From the NCBI RefSeq assembly GCF_024868665.1, contig NC_079906.1, forward strand, positions 10,178,833-10,242,832: DNA of 64,000 nucleotides, in the 5' to 3' direction. Every line of letters begins with the position of its first letter. The stretch's first letter is position 1. Shown here one piece after another: positions 26,034 through 38,500 of this stretch. The DNA comes from Triplophysa rosa. Taxonomy: Eukaryota > Chordata > Actinopteri > Cypriniformes > Nemacheilidae. The position numbers and the translations under genes were made by a program. The notes beneath the pieces were generated by a model. That model searched no databases, was not told where the DNA came from, and saw nothing but the letters and a program-made list of their open reading frames with translations.

Positions 26034-26455
26034 TGTAGTGAATTTGTTGTTTCAGTGGAACGGACACTTTTACGATTAAATAAAATGTGTCCTAACATAG
26101 ATTTTATATAAAGTGTATTTCATACATTTAATTTCATTTGAATATGATGCTATATTTGATCTGTTTTTACTCGATCAGTGTTTAACAGCACTTCAAATTA
26201 TCAATAAACCAAATTACCGGTACATGCTTGAGCTCTCAAGATTTTTTTTGTTTAGTTCAAAGGCATCTGTTAGTAAGAAGTTTGACATCCTGCTTCTGCT
26301 GAAGTGCTTGTGGTTAATATGGATCATCCTTTGGTTGCTGGCAGGTTACAAATAAAAACTGTATTATTATTGTAGTTAGTAGCATTCCCTGTTATGACAG
26401 TCAGAAGGCATTAACATTCGGGTTGATCGTCCGTTTAAAAAACTGTTGATGATGT
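26034..26455. other. Tail-to-tail 3' region of p2rx4 and p2rx7
   Basis: Only 422 bases separate the two stop codons. AATAAA at 26079-26084 serves p2rx4. No other feature is recognised. Confidence 0.6.
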
Positions 26456-29400
26456 TCATTGTGCATTAAACTCTGCCTGAGAGGGCGTGGCCTGGTGAAG
26501 TCTTAGCCCGCTATATTTACCATCAGGGCTGGGGTATTCTGCCCTTATCCTCCACATGCAGCAACTGGGTATTACTGGAACAGCATCTCTGGGTGTGCTG
26601 TCACCAAACCGCCATCTAATGAATTGAGCGTAGGCCCCATAGCGCAGCTGAGCCCCCTCGTGCAGCTCCATTAGGGGATCCACATAGAACAATGCTGTCT
26701 CGAGGACGGAGCGACTGAGGATCAGTGTGGAGAAAATAGGGCAGGAGGTTATGCAGCGCCCTTTACCCAATCGGCAGCACAGCTGCTCGTGCAGGTTGGC
26801 AGCAGGTGGGCAGCAGCCACACCGACACCAGTCCTGACATCCAGACTGTGGCTTCTCCAGCAATGGTGTGTCTGTGTTTGTGGAAAGCCCACCGCTCTGC
26901 CCATTCTGTACAGGTAAACTTCTGCTCGGTCCAGACTGCATAACACTGATCAGAGTCCTCATGCTGGCCAAATCATTCTAGCAGTAAATAAATAAGTAAT
27001 TTTGTCATAGTTTAATGAAATTAATCTCTATAGTGCTTTGCACAATATTGCATTGTATCAAATCAGCTTTACAGTAAATACAGGGAAGTGAAGTAGAGGC
27101 AAAAAATGAAAGGAATATGATTAGGACATATATTATTATTTATTATTACAAAATGCAAGTACATTGACTGTACCAACTGAGAAAAATTAAAATGTAAAAT
27201 AAAAAAAGTTTTTTAGTGATGCTTACTCTAAAAATAATTGTCTGTGTGACAACAATGAAATGTTACTATTAAGGATATTTTTTCGAAACATCTGAATAAA
27301 GCTAGAATACTGCGCATTTAATGTCTAAAACATTATGCTAGTTTGTACACTACCAGTCAAAAGTATCAACACACCTACACATCCAGTATTCCTACCATTT
27401 TTTACATTTTATACTAAATGTCAAGTCTTTAAATCTATAAAACAAACAGATATAGGCCAGTTTGGAAGACGTAAACAATGCCAGTCCAGAAGAACGTCCT
27501 GTATACACAAAAATTTGAACAAAATACAACCTACAGAACATTTATAACCAAATCAAAATGTTCAAGGAATATCTTGCAGTAACTAAAATGCAGTTATATG
27601 CGTGAGATAAAAAAAAAACTACCAAATGTGCTTCTGGACCAGTATCAAAGATATTAATATTAACATGATGCGCCACTGCCGTTACAATGAATGGCGAGGA
27701 ATGCAACGGTCAATATGGCCGCCCTAGCGAAGGAAGTCCCGCCTTCCAGTAAAACGAGCCAATTGTCAATCAATAAAGACGGACGATTCTCTGGGGCACG
27801 GCTCTCGTGAGGTGCTTGCCAGCCGCTGCGCAGGCGCAGTAGATGAGGCGACCTCGAAAAAGGTAATTTTTAGCGCAATTTAAGCTTAGCAAACAAAAGT
27901 TATGATACAGTTCATGTCATGTTTAATTATTGATTGGAAATATACTGTTAAATTGTGAATTTCGCCAGCGATTTTAGAAATATCTGCCTTCCCCCATTCA
28001 AGATAGGACTGTGGACTTGCTTTGACGGACTTTGCCGGTGTCTTGCGAAGTGGTCTATATGGAGTTCAAATATTAAATATCTGTATTTTTGTTTCTTCAG
28101 ACTAGCAAACCTTTGTCTACAGTATAGTTGATTAGTTTGACTGGTATTATACAACATTGCTTTGATTCACAATTTGAAAACGTTTTAAGTTTTGTTTCTA
28201 ATTCAGAGTTTAACTTCAAGTACTGATTTACTGGCCAGTTTGTGACTAAATATTTGAGTATCTTACTTTCCGCTGATGTAGAGAAAGAGGTTTAGTCTGC
28301 TGTAGAGTTTTCTTTCTGGACTTTTTCACCACCCTCAACTTGTCCTCATCCACAAATGACACACAAAGGAAGCACTGCAACAAACACAATACTAAAGTAT
28401 ACATGAACGCACAATTAAAGGGATACTCCACCCAAAGATTCAAGTTCTGTCATGAATTACTCACCCTCAAGTAGTTCTAAACCTGTATAAATTTCTTTGT
28501 TTGGTTGAACGTAAAGATATTTCGAAAAATGTTAGCATTTTTTGTTCTTATGTTGAACTCAAAATGAGATATTTTGAAGAATGTAGGAAAGCAAACAGTT
28601 CTGGGGCAACTTAAAATGTTTCCTACTATGGTAGTCAATGATGTCCCAGAAATGTCAGTTGCTAACATTTTTACAAATATCTTTCTTTGTGTTCATCGGA
28701 ACAACTTGGGGGCGAGTAATTCATGACAGAATTTTCACTTTTAGGTGGAGTAGGGCCTATCCCTTTAACATTGTAATTTAGCCTGTGTTCAGAAAATAAG
28801 CATAGACAGAGTTAAACAGCTCCAACGCAACAGCTGCTGACATGCCTTACTGATGTAAATGCAATGTTTTCCTACTCAGTTTTAACAGTATGTGAGAGTT
28901 GTGTATGTGTGTGTATACGTGCGTATGTGTTCACCTCTTCTCGGTCCTGTACTGACTCAAACTTCCTCTCTGAGTAGTTCTGTTTTGCTTCTTTGGAGTA
29001 ACAACTAGTTCCAATAAGCCAGTCAAGGAAGACTGTTGTCTAAAACAGCGAGAAACAACTGTCATTACCTCAAAATATTTTCTGAATCTATATCAGCTTA
29101 TGAGTTCCTCACAAGAGCGTAATATGAGAGCGTTGATCCAATGTAGATGATAAGCTGAATGATGCTGAACTTCCCAGCCTGTGAAGGACACAGAGAATGC
29201 ATTGTGTATCTTACAATCTAGCCAACATGCAAAGTACTGTAGTTCCAATATTTGATAGTTGTGTCTTACCTTTCCAAAAACCATGACATCAAACCTGATA
29301 CCGTATATTTTAAACAGCGTTCTCTGCTCCACACCATTTACTGTAGAGTATCTTGCAAACCTATTTTCCAAGATAATGTTTAAATAACTAACAATATCAC

Positions 29401-31940
29401 ATGCACTTGTATTTTCAACAATGTAAGAGCATTAGTGAAAATGCTGTAATACAGTATGTACTTTTATAATTTATTTTAAGACATTTTATCTTTACAAATC
29501 AAATGATTTACACCTGAAGTTAAATCCAGGGTAAAGGGTCTTGTTGCTTTCTTTCTCATCCAAGCGACGGAACGAATATTTAGGCAGACAGCTGTGAAAG
29601 ATGCTGTTCAGATCACAATCCCAGTTGATCTGTATCCCAAACACACCTCCCTATTAAACAAATATTACCGGCACTGTAACAGTCTGCACTGCAAATAAAT
29701 GTCATATAGGTCATATCCACAAACATTAAACATTGTTGCTTAATGGGAGATTATAAAAATAAGGCTTTACCTCCACAGCCATTTCCCCAAAGCTCTCTTT
29801 GGCCTCACTCACAATATCTCCCAGCCGGAAAATAGGACAGTATGGATTTGTGTAGCGGTTAAAGATGCAACCTTTCAGATCGGTATCCTTCATTTCAGGC
29901 AAGATGTTTCTCCTAAAGCAAATACATGAATGAATATGATAAGTTGGAATAATTAATATTGCCAAGTACAGTATGCATATGTTTGAAGTGCGATCAACCG
30001 TATGTAATTAAATGCTGGAAATCTGATGTTATTCTTGATCAGCACAGTGAAGTTTTCTGCAGATGCCAAAAGAGCAGGTCTGCGGAAACAGAAATAAGGA
30101 AAGCCTACATTTATAAAAGTGCCAACTAAAAGTGCAACTTCCTTAAATGAGTTCCTCAATCGCCTGTTGCCAGGGCCAGCACTAATTCTACAGCACAGTT
30201 GAAGGTGATTTGTTTCCTATTTCTTTGCATTCAGAGTAAGCTTCAGATAAGAGATTAATCCTTAGATTATGAGAATTAATTATTTTTAGATATAACATTG
30301 TACACTGTGGCACCTGGGTCTTTTCTTGTTTTCAATGGGGCACCAAGTTGAAACTTCACATGTTTTCTTCATTGCATCAAACTTCACACAGACTCCTGTT
30401 TGAACACCTGAGTAATTATAAAGAAGAGAGCAGAGCAGATCTCAAGCAGTTGTGCAAGTTCAACAAATGAGATCAGAGTAGAGAGTCTAGTTAAATAGAT
30501 AACTAAATACGTATGTGTCTTAATAAAACACATGAAGAGTTCATATGCAAAAGCCTCTACGTGCCGTCTGAAATTTTCCTTCTAAAATGATTATTTTTAT
30601 CAGGCTATGATGTTTACATTAAAAGGTATGTCCTCTTTACCATTAAAGTGAAATCACTGAACCTAAACATAGGAGCCTGATAAAAACGCCAATTTTAATT
30701 CAAATGGCACTTAGAAGCTTTTGCATTTGAACTCTTTACATGTTCCTGTATAAATAGGAACTATTCTTTATGTTATTTTATTATTCTGTCTGGTGGCTTT
30801 TGACAGAAGGCTAATTACTTGTGCATGTGTGCATGTTTATCGAGCATGCTCTTTCTGATTCTGGTTTGGTTTTCATTAAAGACACAATGCCTGAGATTTG
30901 AGACAAACAAATCAATATTTAATATTTCGAAACATGATCAGTCTGACATATGTTTTGGTAATAAAATGCTTCCTTTTATACTGCATGACCACAAACTAAA
31001 GGTAACTAATTTAGCCAAATTATTTAATCAACAAATATGCAAGCCAAACATAGCATACAAAGTAATAAAATAAGAGGTATAACAATACCATGGCTATACT
31101 GGTCTGAAAATCCTTTCTCACAATCCTTATCTTTTTGGCACAGTTTCCCATACGGCGGTACCTGAAGTGTGTAACATAATAATAACAATGTAATAACATA
31201 ATTTCTGATCTGAACATCATTAATATGAAGCTTTAGAAGTCAATGGTGAATAAATCACAACATGTGTAGGCTACTTACCTCTGGACAATTACCTTGTTTT
31301 TGGTTCTGTGTGACTATGACATTTGTCGCCACAAAAAATGAGTTTTTCCCCTAACATCAAACAAAAAGCCAAAAACAAAATTTTGTAATGCATTTCTTTT
31401 TTATGCACTTTAAAGCACACACATAGCCTAGTATTTTTGTGACATATGATAAATGATGTAAATGATATCACTGTTACCTGAGATGTCCCACTGTGGTCCA
31501 CCACATCCCACACGACCTCGCCAATGTCTGGTATATTTATATTTGCCACTCCTTTGACTTTTGTAGTGACTGAACTCACTACGAGGTCATACTCCTGATA
31601 TCCTTTATTCCACAACAACATTATACTGTAAAGTATAGACGTGGGATTAATGGACAGGACGCATAAATTAACCTAAAATCGCTTTAAATGTCTATCGTAA
31701 CATCATAACACGTGTTAACGATACAGTGCAGTGACTGTACAGTAAATGAATGAGCTTTTGTTGAGTGATGCGCGGGCGTTGTACAAGCAAAACAACGGAG
31801 ACCGCTCGGTGTAAAACTTACCAAATGAACATCAAGATAACTCCGTTTAACGTCCATTTTAGTGATCCAAGTTTAACGCTCTTGATTTTCACAAGTTTTT
31901 GCGTGTCATATTCACAAAGATTTAACCAAACACAAGGCAT
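26456..31940 (-). CDS. p2rx7: P2X7 receptor, 585 aa, thirteen exons
   Basis: ATP-gated cation channel of immune cells, known in mammals for large-pore formation and inflammasome triggering. Exons in transcript order: 31822-31940, 31478-31625, 31279-31350, 31089-31161, 30314-30407, 29999-30079, 29771-29912, 29514-29650, 29270-29360, 29113-29178, 28935-29039, 28267-28374, 26456-26977, in all 1758 nt (human 595 aa). Ectodomain motifs include [37 protein letters not shown] and RTLFKIYG. The last exon is the P2X7-only ballast: DWCRCGCCPP, LCCRLGKGRCIT, AYAQFIRWRFG, VIPSCCMWRIR and GKYSGL, which fixes the identity. The juxtamembrane part (GTSCYSKEAKQNYSERKFES) has one cysteine where the human protein has a cluster. 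Exon lengths match p2rx4 closely through exon 10. Intron 11 carries a MITE. Confidence 0.95.
28415..28770. mobile_element. GGGATAGTTCACCC-type MITE, copy 5 (p2rx7 intron 11)
   Basis: Begins AATTAAAGGGATACTCCACC and ends GTGGAGTAGGGCCTATCCCT. The right arm has a short insertion. The arms contain CTTTGTTTGGTTGAACGTAA and the inverted tail of the family. Confidence 0.75.
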
Positions 31941-33655
31941 GTCCGTGATTGAGAAAACACACAGTGGAGGAATTTACTGCAGTGTCCAGCCCAGCTCGTG
32001 CGAGAGAAGGTCACATGGTCTCCTGGAAGAAGACAGTTATGTGTGATGATAATACACTCTTTCTTACGACAGAGAAAGACTCTTTACTGAGGCAAATGTC
32101 GGCAGATTCACAACTACTGCATATTCATATTTACTTGTATTGTCGCCAGATTATGGATTACTCTTCGTCAGCCGTTCTTGAAATCTACTTCGGTCATTTA
32201 ATGAAAATGTAGATAAAAGCTTATGACCATAAAAAACAATATATCCCATTTCACTATTGAAATTTATTGTAGCTGATTTTTTTCCAGAGTTTCACATTTT
32301 AAGACTCATAAAGTATGTAATATATCAACAAAATGTGTCTTTGACTTTATTTAACCATTCACCAAATCGGTGACATTTCTATCCCCAGGTCATTATTATT
32401 AACTTGAAAATACATAGGCCTTTTAATGAAATAAAGTCGCCTGCACATGAAGCTAACTGCAAGTTTAAATGTAACATTTAAAACATTAATAAAAACTACA
32501 TAGAACACTGAAAAAAATCTTAGTTTTCTTTCTATCTATGCTTTACAATTTTCTTCATTAAAAATCCATAATATTTTGGACATTTATGGGTTTTTGCTCA
32601 GTCCTGTTACCCTAACATATCTTCACCTCTGAAAACCTATAAAACGTTCCAATAGACATATTTAGAGAAGAAAGTTTCATCAGCTTCGTCTTCTGAAGGC
32701 CACGTGAATAACACGATTTATTTTCTTATTTTCTCCATATGTATATTTTATGATTTTGTAGATGGGTCGTTCTCAAGATGCAATCCACCTAATTATTTCT
32801 TGGAAGATATTTATTTTAAAAACATTTTTTGGGAAATCTCTAGAATTCGATGTCCTCATATTACTACCATGTTTGATATTTGGCTGTATTTCATGTATTT
32901 GCTAATTTTATGCTAAAAACTCGGTCCTGTTTTCCGTCCTGTTACAAAAAAACTTCCATCTTCCATTAAAAAACCATATAAAAAAGTAAAATAGTTTTCT
33001 GAGATTGACCAATACACATTTAGAATAATAAAATATGTGTTGTTAGATTCGGTGTTGTGAAAAAAGTTTCATCTAGCAAATGTCACCCATTCGCGGAATG
33101 ACCTTAAACCTAGTCCAATTTGCTCCCATAGTACAATTGTCCAAAACATCTGGGACAGGTCTGGTTCAGTGGTGTCATTGCTCATGTTATGGATAACACT
33201 GGATATGCTTCGTGACAGCGGCCAAGTCATATCTCGCCATACATTTGAATAGTGAAATTGTATCGGCTCCATTTAATCCACTACATTTCCAAGTAATTTG
33301 TCTAAAAAGCAGACAAACCCAGATTTGAATAGGCAAATACTGACCACTGATAACATATACACTCAATATATATTGTCTTAAATATAGTTTTAATGTGTAA
33401 GTGACCTTCATGTACTGCTCGTTTGCCATCAGTGATGATAATACAAAGAATTTACAAGATGTGATGTTTTGTGTACACTGAACTCACATAAACATCATTT
33501 TTCCTCATTTTGTGTTTTCAGATTCAGCTTTGACCCAATTTCACCAAGGATTACTCATGCAGAGCCACTTTGCATAGGAGATTCGTTCCATTTCTCTATA
33601 AATCAGTGTGAATCTCACCACACTTCATACAGCAGCTGAGCAGGACCACAACATC
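31941..33655. other. Intergenic region between p2rx7 and the taste receptor
   Basis: AT-rich and without recognisable exons. It should contain the p2rx7 promoter just right of 31940 and the taste-receptor promoter near 33600. No repeat shared with the rest of the window is obvious. Confidence 0.5.
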
Positions 33656-34630
33656 ATGACCGTCGCTGAGCACATTCTTGTGTTGGTTGTATTGGCGTTT
33701 GTCGGTGTTTCTGGGAACATGTTTAACCTCATTTTCACCATACAGCAGCACTTAAAGTCTAAGAACATCCAGACTGTTGGTTTGATCTTAAGCATCATCT
33801 CTGTCAACAATATTGTCTTGGTCATCGTCGTTCTCATGTTGGTGTTGAGCGTCTTTATTGTTCCAACTATCTGGTGCATAAGGCCATATCCTTTTTTTCT
33901 CCGCACTGTGATATATCTAATGTTGAACTGCAGTTGTATCAGCTTCTGGAGCATCGCTTGGCAAAGTCTCTTTTACTGTGTCAAAGTTGTGAACTTCTCC
34001 TCTGAGTGCCTCATATCACTGAAGAGGAACATTTCCACCATCATCAACACCGCAGTGCTGCTGAGTTGCTCTGGTTTCTCAGTGTTCTTTTCACCGATTT
34101 TCACGCTCGACCTCCCGGCAATAGACACTAGCAATGTTTCTACAAACTACAGCCTGAACGCAACTCTGAACGCAACCTGCCCGAACCCAACCTTCTTTGT
34201 GAAAATTGACAAAATGGCGTATGCGGCTGCCAGTCTGTTTATTCTCTGCCCCATTCCCCTGATGATCATGTTGCCCACCTCTCTCAGAATGGTGGTCCAC
34301 CTGTGCGCCCATACGCTGGCACTCCGGAAGAACCAGACGCAGGTGCAGGGTTCCGACTCGTACGTCCTGGTGTGCAAGCTCACCATCTCCTTGGTGGGGG
34401 TTTATCTGACCACTTTATTTATTGTGTCTTTATTCATGATTATAAGGTTTATGGAGGGAACTATCACCTACCTCACTTTAGCTTTTGCCTTTAGTTTTTA
34501 TGGTGGCATGTCGTCTGTCATTCTGACAGCTTCAAACAGGCATCTCAAAGAGAAGCTCTGGATGTTCTGTTGTAGGAAAGCACAGGAACCAACTACCAAA
34601 AGCCAGACATGTGAAACAGTGGACGGTTGA
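33656..34630 (+). CDS. Bitter taste receptor (TAS2R family), intronless, 324 aa
   Basis: A seven-transmembrane G-protein-coupled receptor of the T2R class, which in fish senses bitter compounds in taste cells. I chose the ATG at 33656: the frame opens earlier, but upstream of it only a GTG start is available. TM1 is VAEHILVLVVLAFVGVSGNM, followed by a loop with HLKSKNIQ. Family marks are the TM3 run CSCISFWSIAWQSLFYCVKV (T2Rs have a similar LxxxxxxFYFLKI region), the intracellular HTLALRKNQ block before TM6, and the end SSVILTASNRHLKEKLW, corresponding to the T2R GNSKLK region. Three N-glycosylation sequons lie in the second extracellular loop (NVS, NYS, NAT). It is a single copy in this window, 1.7 kb from p2rx7. 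I cannot assign the subfamily number. Confidence 0.85.
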   Translation: MTVAEHILVLVVLAFVGVSGNMFNLIFTIQQHLKSKNIQTVGLILSIISVNNIVLVIVVLMLVLSVFIVPTIWCIRPYPFFLRTVIYLMLNCSCISFWSIAWQSLFYCVKVVNFSSECLISLKRNISTIINTAVLLSCSGFSVFFSPIFTLDLPAIDTSNVSTNYSLNATLNATCPNPTFFVKIDKMAYAAASLFILCPIPLMIMLPTSLRMVVHLCAHTLALRKNQTQVQGSDSYVLVCKLTISLVGVYLTTLFIVSLFMIIRFMEGTITYLTLAFAFSFYGGMSSVILTASNRHLKEKLWMFCCRKAQEPTTKSQTCETVDG

Positions 34631-35511
34631 TATAGTTAACTACAGGACACTTGATGTAGTTTATGTTTGAATATATTCTTAAATTTGCTGAATTGTAGTG
34701 AAGTAAAACTGTAAACATTTATGTAATTACAACATATGTTTTTTTATCAGCTGCGGAAAAATTAAGAAACCATTTTAAAATTATTTTCAGTTTTTCTAAA
34801 TTTACTATTTAAAGGTACGTGTTTAGGTAAAATGATCATTTTTATTTCATTCTGTGAACTACTAACAATATTTCTACCAAATGTCAAATACAAATAGTTT
34901 CTACTTGCATTTATTTACAGAAACTGAAAACTGGAGAAACCGGTCCAAATAACAGAAAAGATGCTCTGTATTTTTTCAGAACTTAAATACTGCAAAGAAA
35001 ACAAGTTCATATTCTCTTTTAAGCAATACAAGTATTTGTACATGCATGGAAAATATCAAAATTATTGTTTTATGTGATAACCTCGATTTTTGTCACAGTT
35101 TTCATGTGTCTTGTCATTCTGTCTGTCTTTCACATTGCTGTCAGATGACTTTGTCACTCCTGAGGTTTGATTTAGTTGAAATTCAACAGACACTGGACTG
35201 GAATGGTCACAATACATCTAGAAATACTGATTCAATAAAAAATTGGAATGGTCTCTTAATATTTTCCATGGCTTTATGTTCTTTGTACTAGTGATCAATT
35301 AATGAAATATTTATTTTTATAACAATGTTTTAGATAAAATCAGTTTATTTTTCTGAACACAAAAAATATGATAAAAAACAAATCATACAAAATAAAAAAT
35401 AAAACTACATGAAAACTTTGATTGAATTTATTATAGTGTGTTTGTTTTGAATACAGTCGTTTCACTACTGATTTAACACAGTGATTGCAAGCAAAAGGAG
35501 AAGGCAAGTAT
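34631..35511. other. Intergenic region, taste receptor to gstt1
   Basis: AT-rich sequence with AATAAA at about 35234 (taste-receptor side) and gstt1 3' UTR on the other strand. No exon or repeat is recognised. Confidence 0.5.
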
Positions 35512-38500
35512 TCAGTTAAACATTTTCATAATCCGAAGTTTGAGAAACTCAGGAATACCCTTCTTTTCAAAGGTTTGTGGCAGTACATCAACATTCATGA
35601 CAACCTTATGGGCTTCATCGAAGACTTCCTCTCCGATCTCCTTCTTCACTTTATCTCTCCATGCACTCAGAGCGGGTCTGCCTTCAAACACATCTAGACC
35701 TGTACCAACCGGCTTGAACACACACAAACACACATACAAAGCTGTGATGTCAAGATCGAAGTTAGAGTGTTAGTTCACATAGGTCTGGCCCAAGTGACAG
35801 AATTTTAATTTTTCTATCCATCCCTTTAAGTGCATGGTGAATCAAATATATAGAATACGTTTTACCTGCATTATCTCCACAATGGCCACTAAATCTGCCA
35901 GTGATATCTTCTCTCCAATAATAAAGGGATTGTCCTGAAGAAACTTCTCCTCAAAGGTCTTCAAAGACATGTTGAGGTCCTCCAGGGCCGAATCCATCTT
36001 CTCCTTGGGCACCGGGGTTCCTGTGACCACAGGTAAGACTCCCTAAAATTGTGAAATGTCAGCAGTGTTGGGGAAAGTTACTTTTAAAAGTAACTAGTTA
36101 CAATATTGAGTTACTCTATTAAAAAAGTAACTAAATACGTTACTTGGGTACTTTTTGTGGAAAGTAACTGAAAGTACTTTTGCTCACCTAACTGATGCTC
36201 ATGCTTTTCCAGACTTTGCTGTTCTTTAGTGTTTAACACTGTAATGCATTTAACAATCCTATATAGTCTATAACACACCGTTATTTTCTTTAAAAAACAC
36301 ATTTCAAATATTTCCTGACCAGTAGTCCTCCACCTCATCAGAGCTCTGCCTACTGTTGACACTGCTAACTTCGGTGTCACTCTCCATATTTATTGTGTTT
36401 TGACAGCGCGGCTAGTTGCACAAGATGGCGCCGGTGAATTTTGGGACGGCAGAGTAGTTTCCAGTCGTATAACACTGTGTGGGAAAAGGAGGATTTTTGG
36501 CCGGCAAATATGGGTGTTTTTTTAGATTTAAAAAAGTAATATATAAGCGATATGACAGATCCTCTTTGCATTGCTGAGCACTTCGTTGAGCCAAAACAAC
36601 TCGATAGTGTTATACGAAATTATGATTAATCTAACATATAATATATTACTAATATTATATACTTTGTAATATTGTTTTGAGGGGAAAATGACATTTAACA
36701 TATTATGTAGTATACAGTATATGCTGGTATTTGGTGAGGAGACTAACAGATGACAGTTGTTTCTGTCTGTACACGATCCGGGATGCCTGCACGATCCATT
36801 CTGCGCATGCGCGTAATTACGTAGTAGATCACATCACGGTTTCCCTACACTATTGGTATCACGCAAGCATTCGATGAAACGCTTGACGGCCAGGCGGCAC
36901 AACTGGCGGCATATTTTTGTAGGCTACATTGTGTTTTTCATTTAACAGTTCACGGCAGGTCTATTTTGATGTTTTTAAATGTAGCTTACGCTGCATTACG
37001 ATGTGTTTACGTGGTTGCTAATCCAAAATAATAAAGGAGTTGTTACATGAACATACACGATTTTGGTTACATGTGGAAAAAGTCTGAGCCTTTCTGTCAC
37101 TGCAAGCCTTCAGTTTCCTCCATGCTCCCCTTTGCGGTTCATTGCTGTATGGCATTAGGCCTACTTAACTTGCCGTGTTTCGATCTGAGGTCCGTAGTAT
37201 TGTCAAAGTCGGTTTGTGTCGTTTTTTTATTAAAAGCTGCTAATATTAGTTAACTTTAAATTGAGTAATTTTGTATTAGTATGGGTCTATATAGGCTAAT
37301 ATATCTATCTATATAATCTAAATGAGGAAAATAATCCCTTCAATGGTGTTTACAGAAGACAATAAGGAACATAGTATGCATTTCTGCCTAGACTATCTGC
37401 ACTTACATGAAGAAAGAACTACAAACAAGTCTGGGGAAACGTTACAGAGTATTTCAAACTGACAATGGAAATGACTTGAAAGAACGCATAGTTTGCACAC
37501 ACAAGTGACATGAGACCAGAAGTGGACAGTAGTGAAAGTCGCGGTACAAAGGTGCGCAAGCGTGGAACAGATCGTGCAGTGTCGTAAATCGTCGCAAAAC
37601 AGAATTATCATTTGCGCATGCGCGTTTTCTACTACGTCATTATGCGCATGCGCGGACGGATCGTGCAGGCATCGCCCCAGATGGCTCTCACTAAATCCTT
37701 GGTGTTTCGAGTCAGATCCGTGGGCGTGGCTTGTTGGTTTTGACTAAATCCTTGGTGTTTCAAGTCTTACGAAACCTTTACCCTAACCCACACCCTAACC
37801 CTAACCTTACTCTAACCATCTAAACTACCTTTGATTGTTAAAATCGCCTAAAAAACACTGTTGCGCACTGTTGCGTGATGACGTCAGACTCGAAACACCA
37901 AGCGTTTAGTGAGAGCCCATCCCCCCAGATCGTGTACCGACAGTTTCCTCTCTTTCTCCCGTGCTCCGCCCACTCCCCAACCCTTCTTCTAACAGAGACC
38001 ATGCCCATTTAAATCTGCAGATCTGTGCGTGCAGCTCCACTAACAGTCGAACACAGCTTATGTTTACATTCACGAGGCATGAGACCATTGATTGCTGTTG
38101 CGTGTCATGACTTTCGCTAATTTCGCGATCTGAAAGTTATCTATTGAGCATGACCGGCATTTGCAGGCATTTTGTCCATGGTGGCGAGTGCGGCCACACT
38201 ATAGCTCCGCATCTCTGGCCTCCCATCGCTGTGTCAAGGGTTGCCAGATTTGTGTAACAAAAACGAAGCCGGAACACTGCAGACATGGCAACACTGCGTA
38301 TGTCTGACTAGCGACTGTGTCTGCGCAAGCATGAGCGATCATGTCTACACTACTTTTATTCACAATTTCACTTCTGCAGTTAAAAAAATGTTCATATAAA
38401 TCAATGATTAGACTGAAAAGTAACTCGAGTATTGATATGTAAATGTATAAAGTAACTGCGTTACATTAATCGTTACTTAAAATAACCACATTACGTAACT

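Noticed and set aside
33608..33655. Upstream start for the taste receptor with an extra glycosylation site
   Set aside because: The upstream codon is GTG, not ATG. The first in-frame ATG is at 33656 and gives the usual T2R length.
36377..36594. Short frames near the left end of the gstt1 hAT as a transposase gene
   Set aside because: They stop within 30-65 codons and no later transposase region (RNase H-like or hAT dimerisation) was found.
37770..37820. Interstitial telomere
   Set aside because: Only a few imperfect CCCTAA units occur inside a transposon; too short and mixed for a telomere relic.
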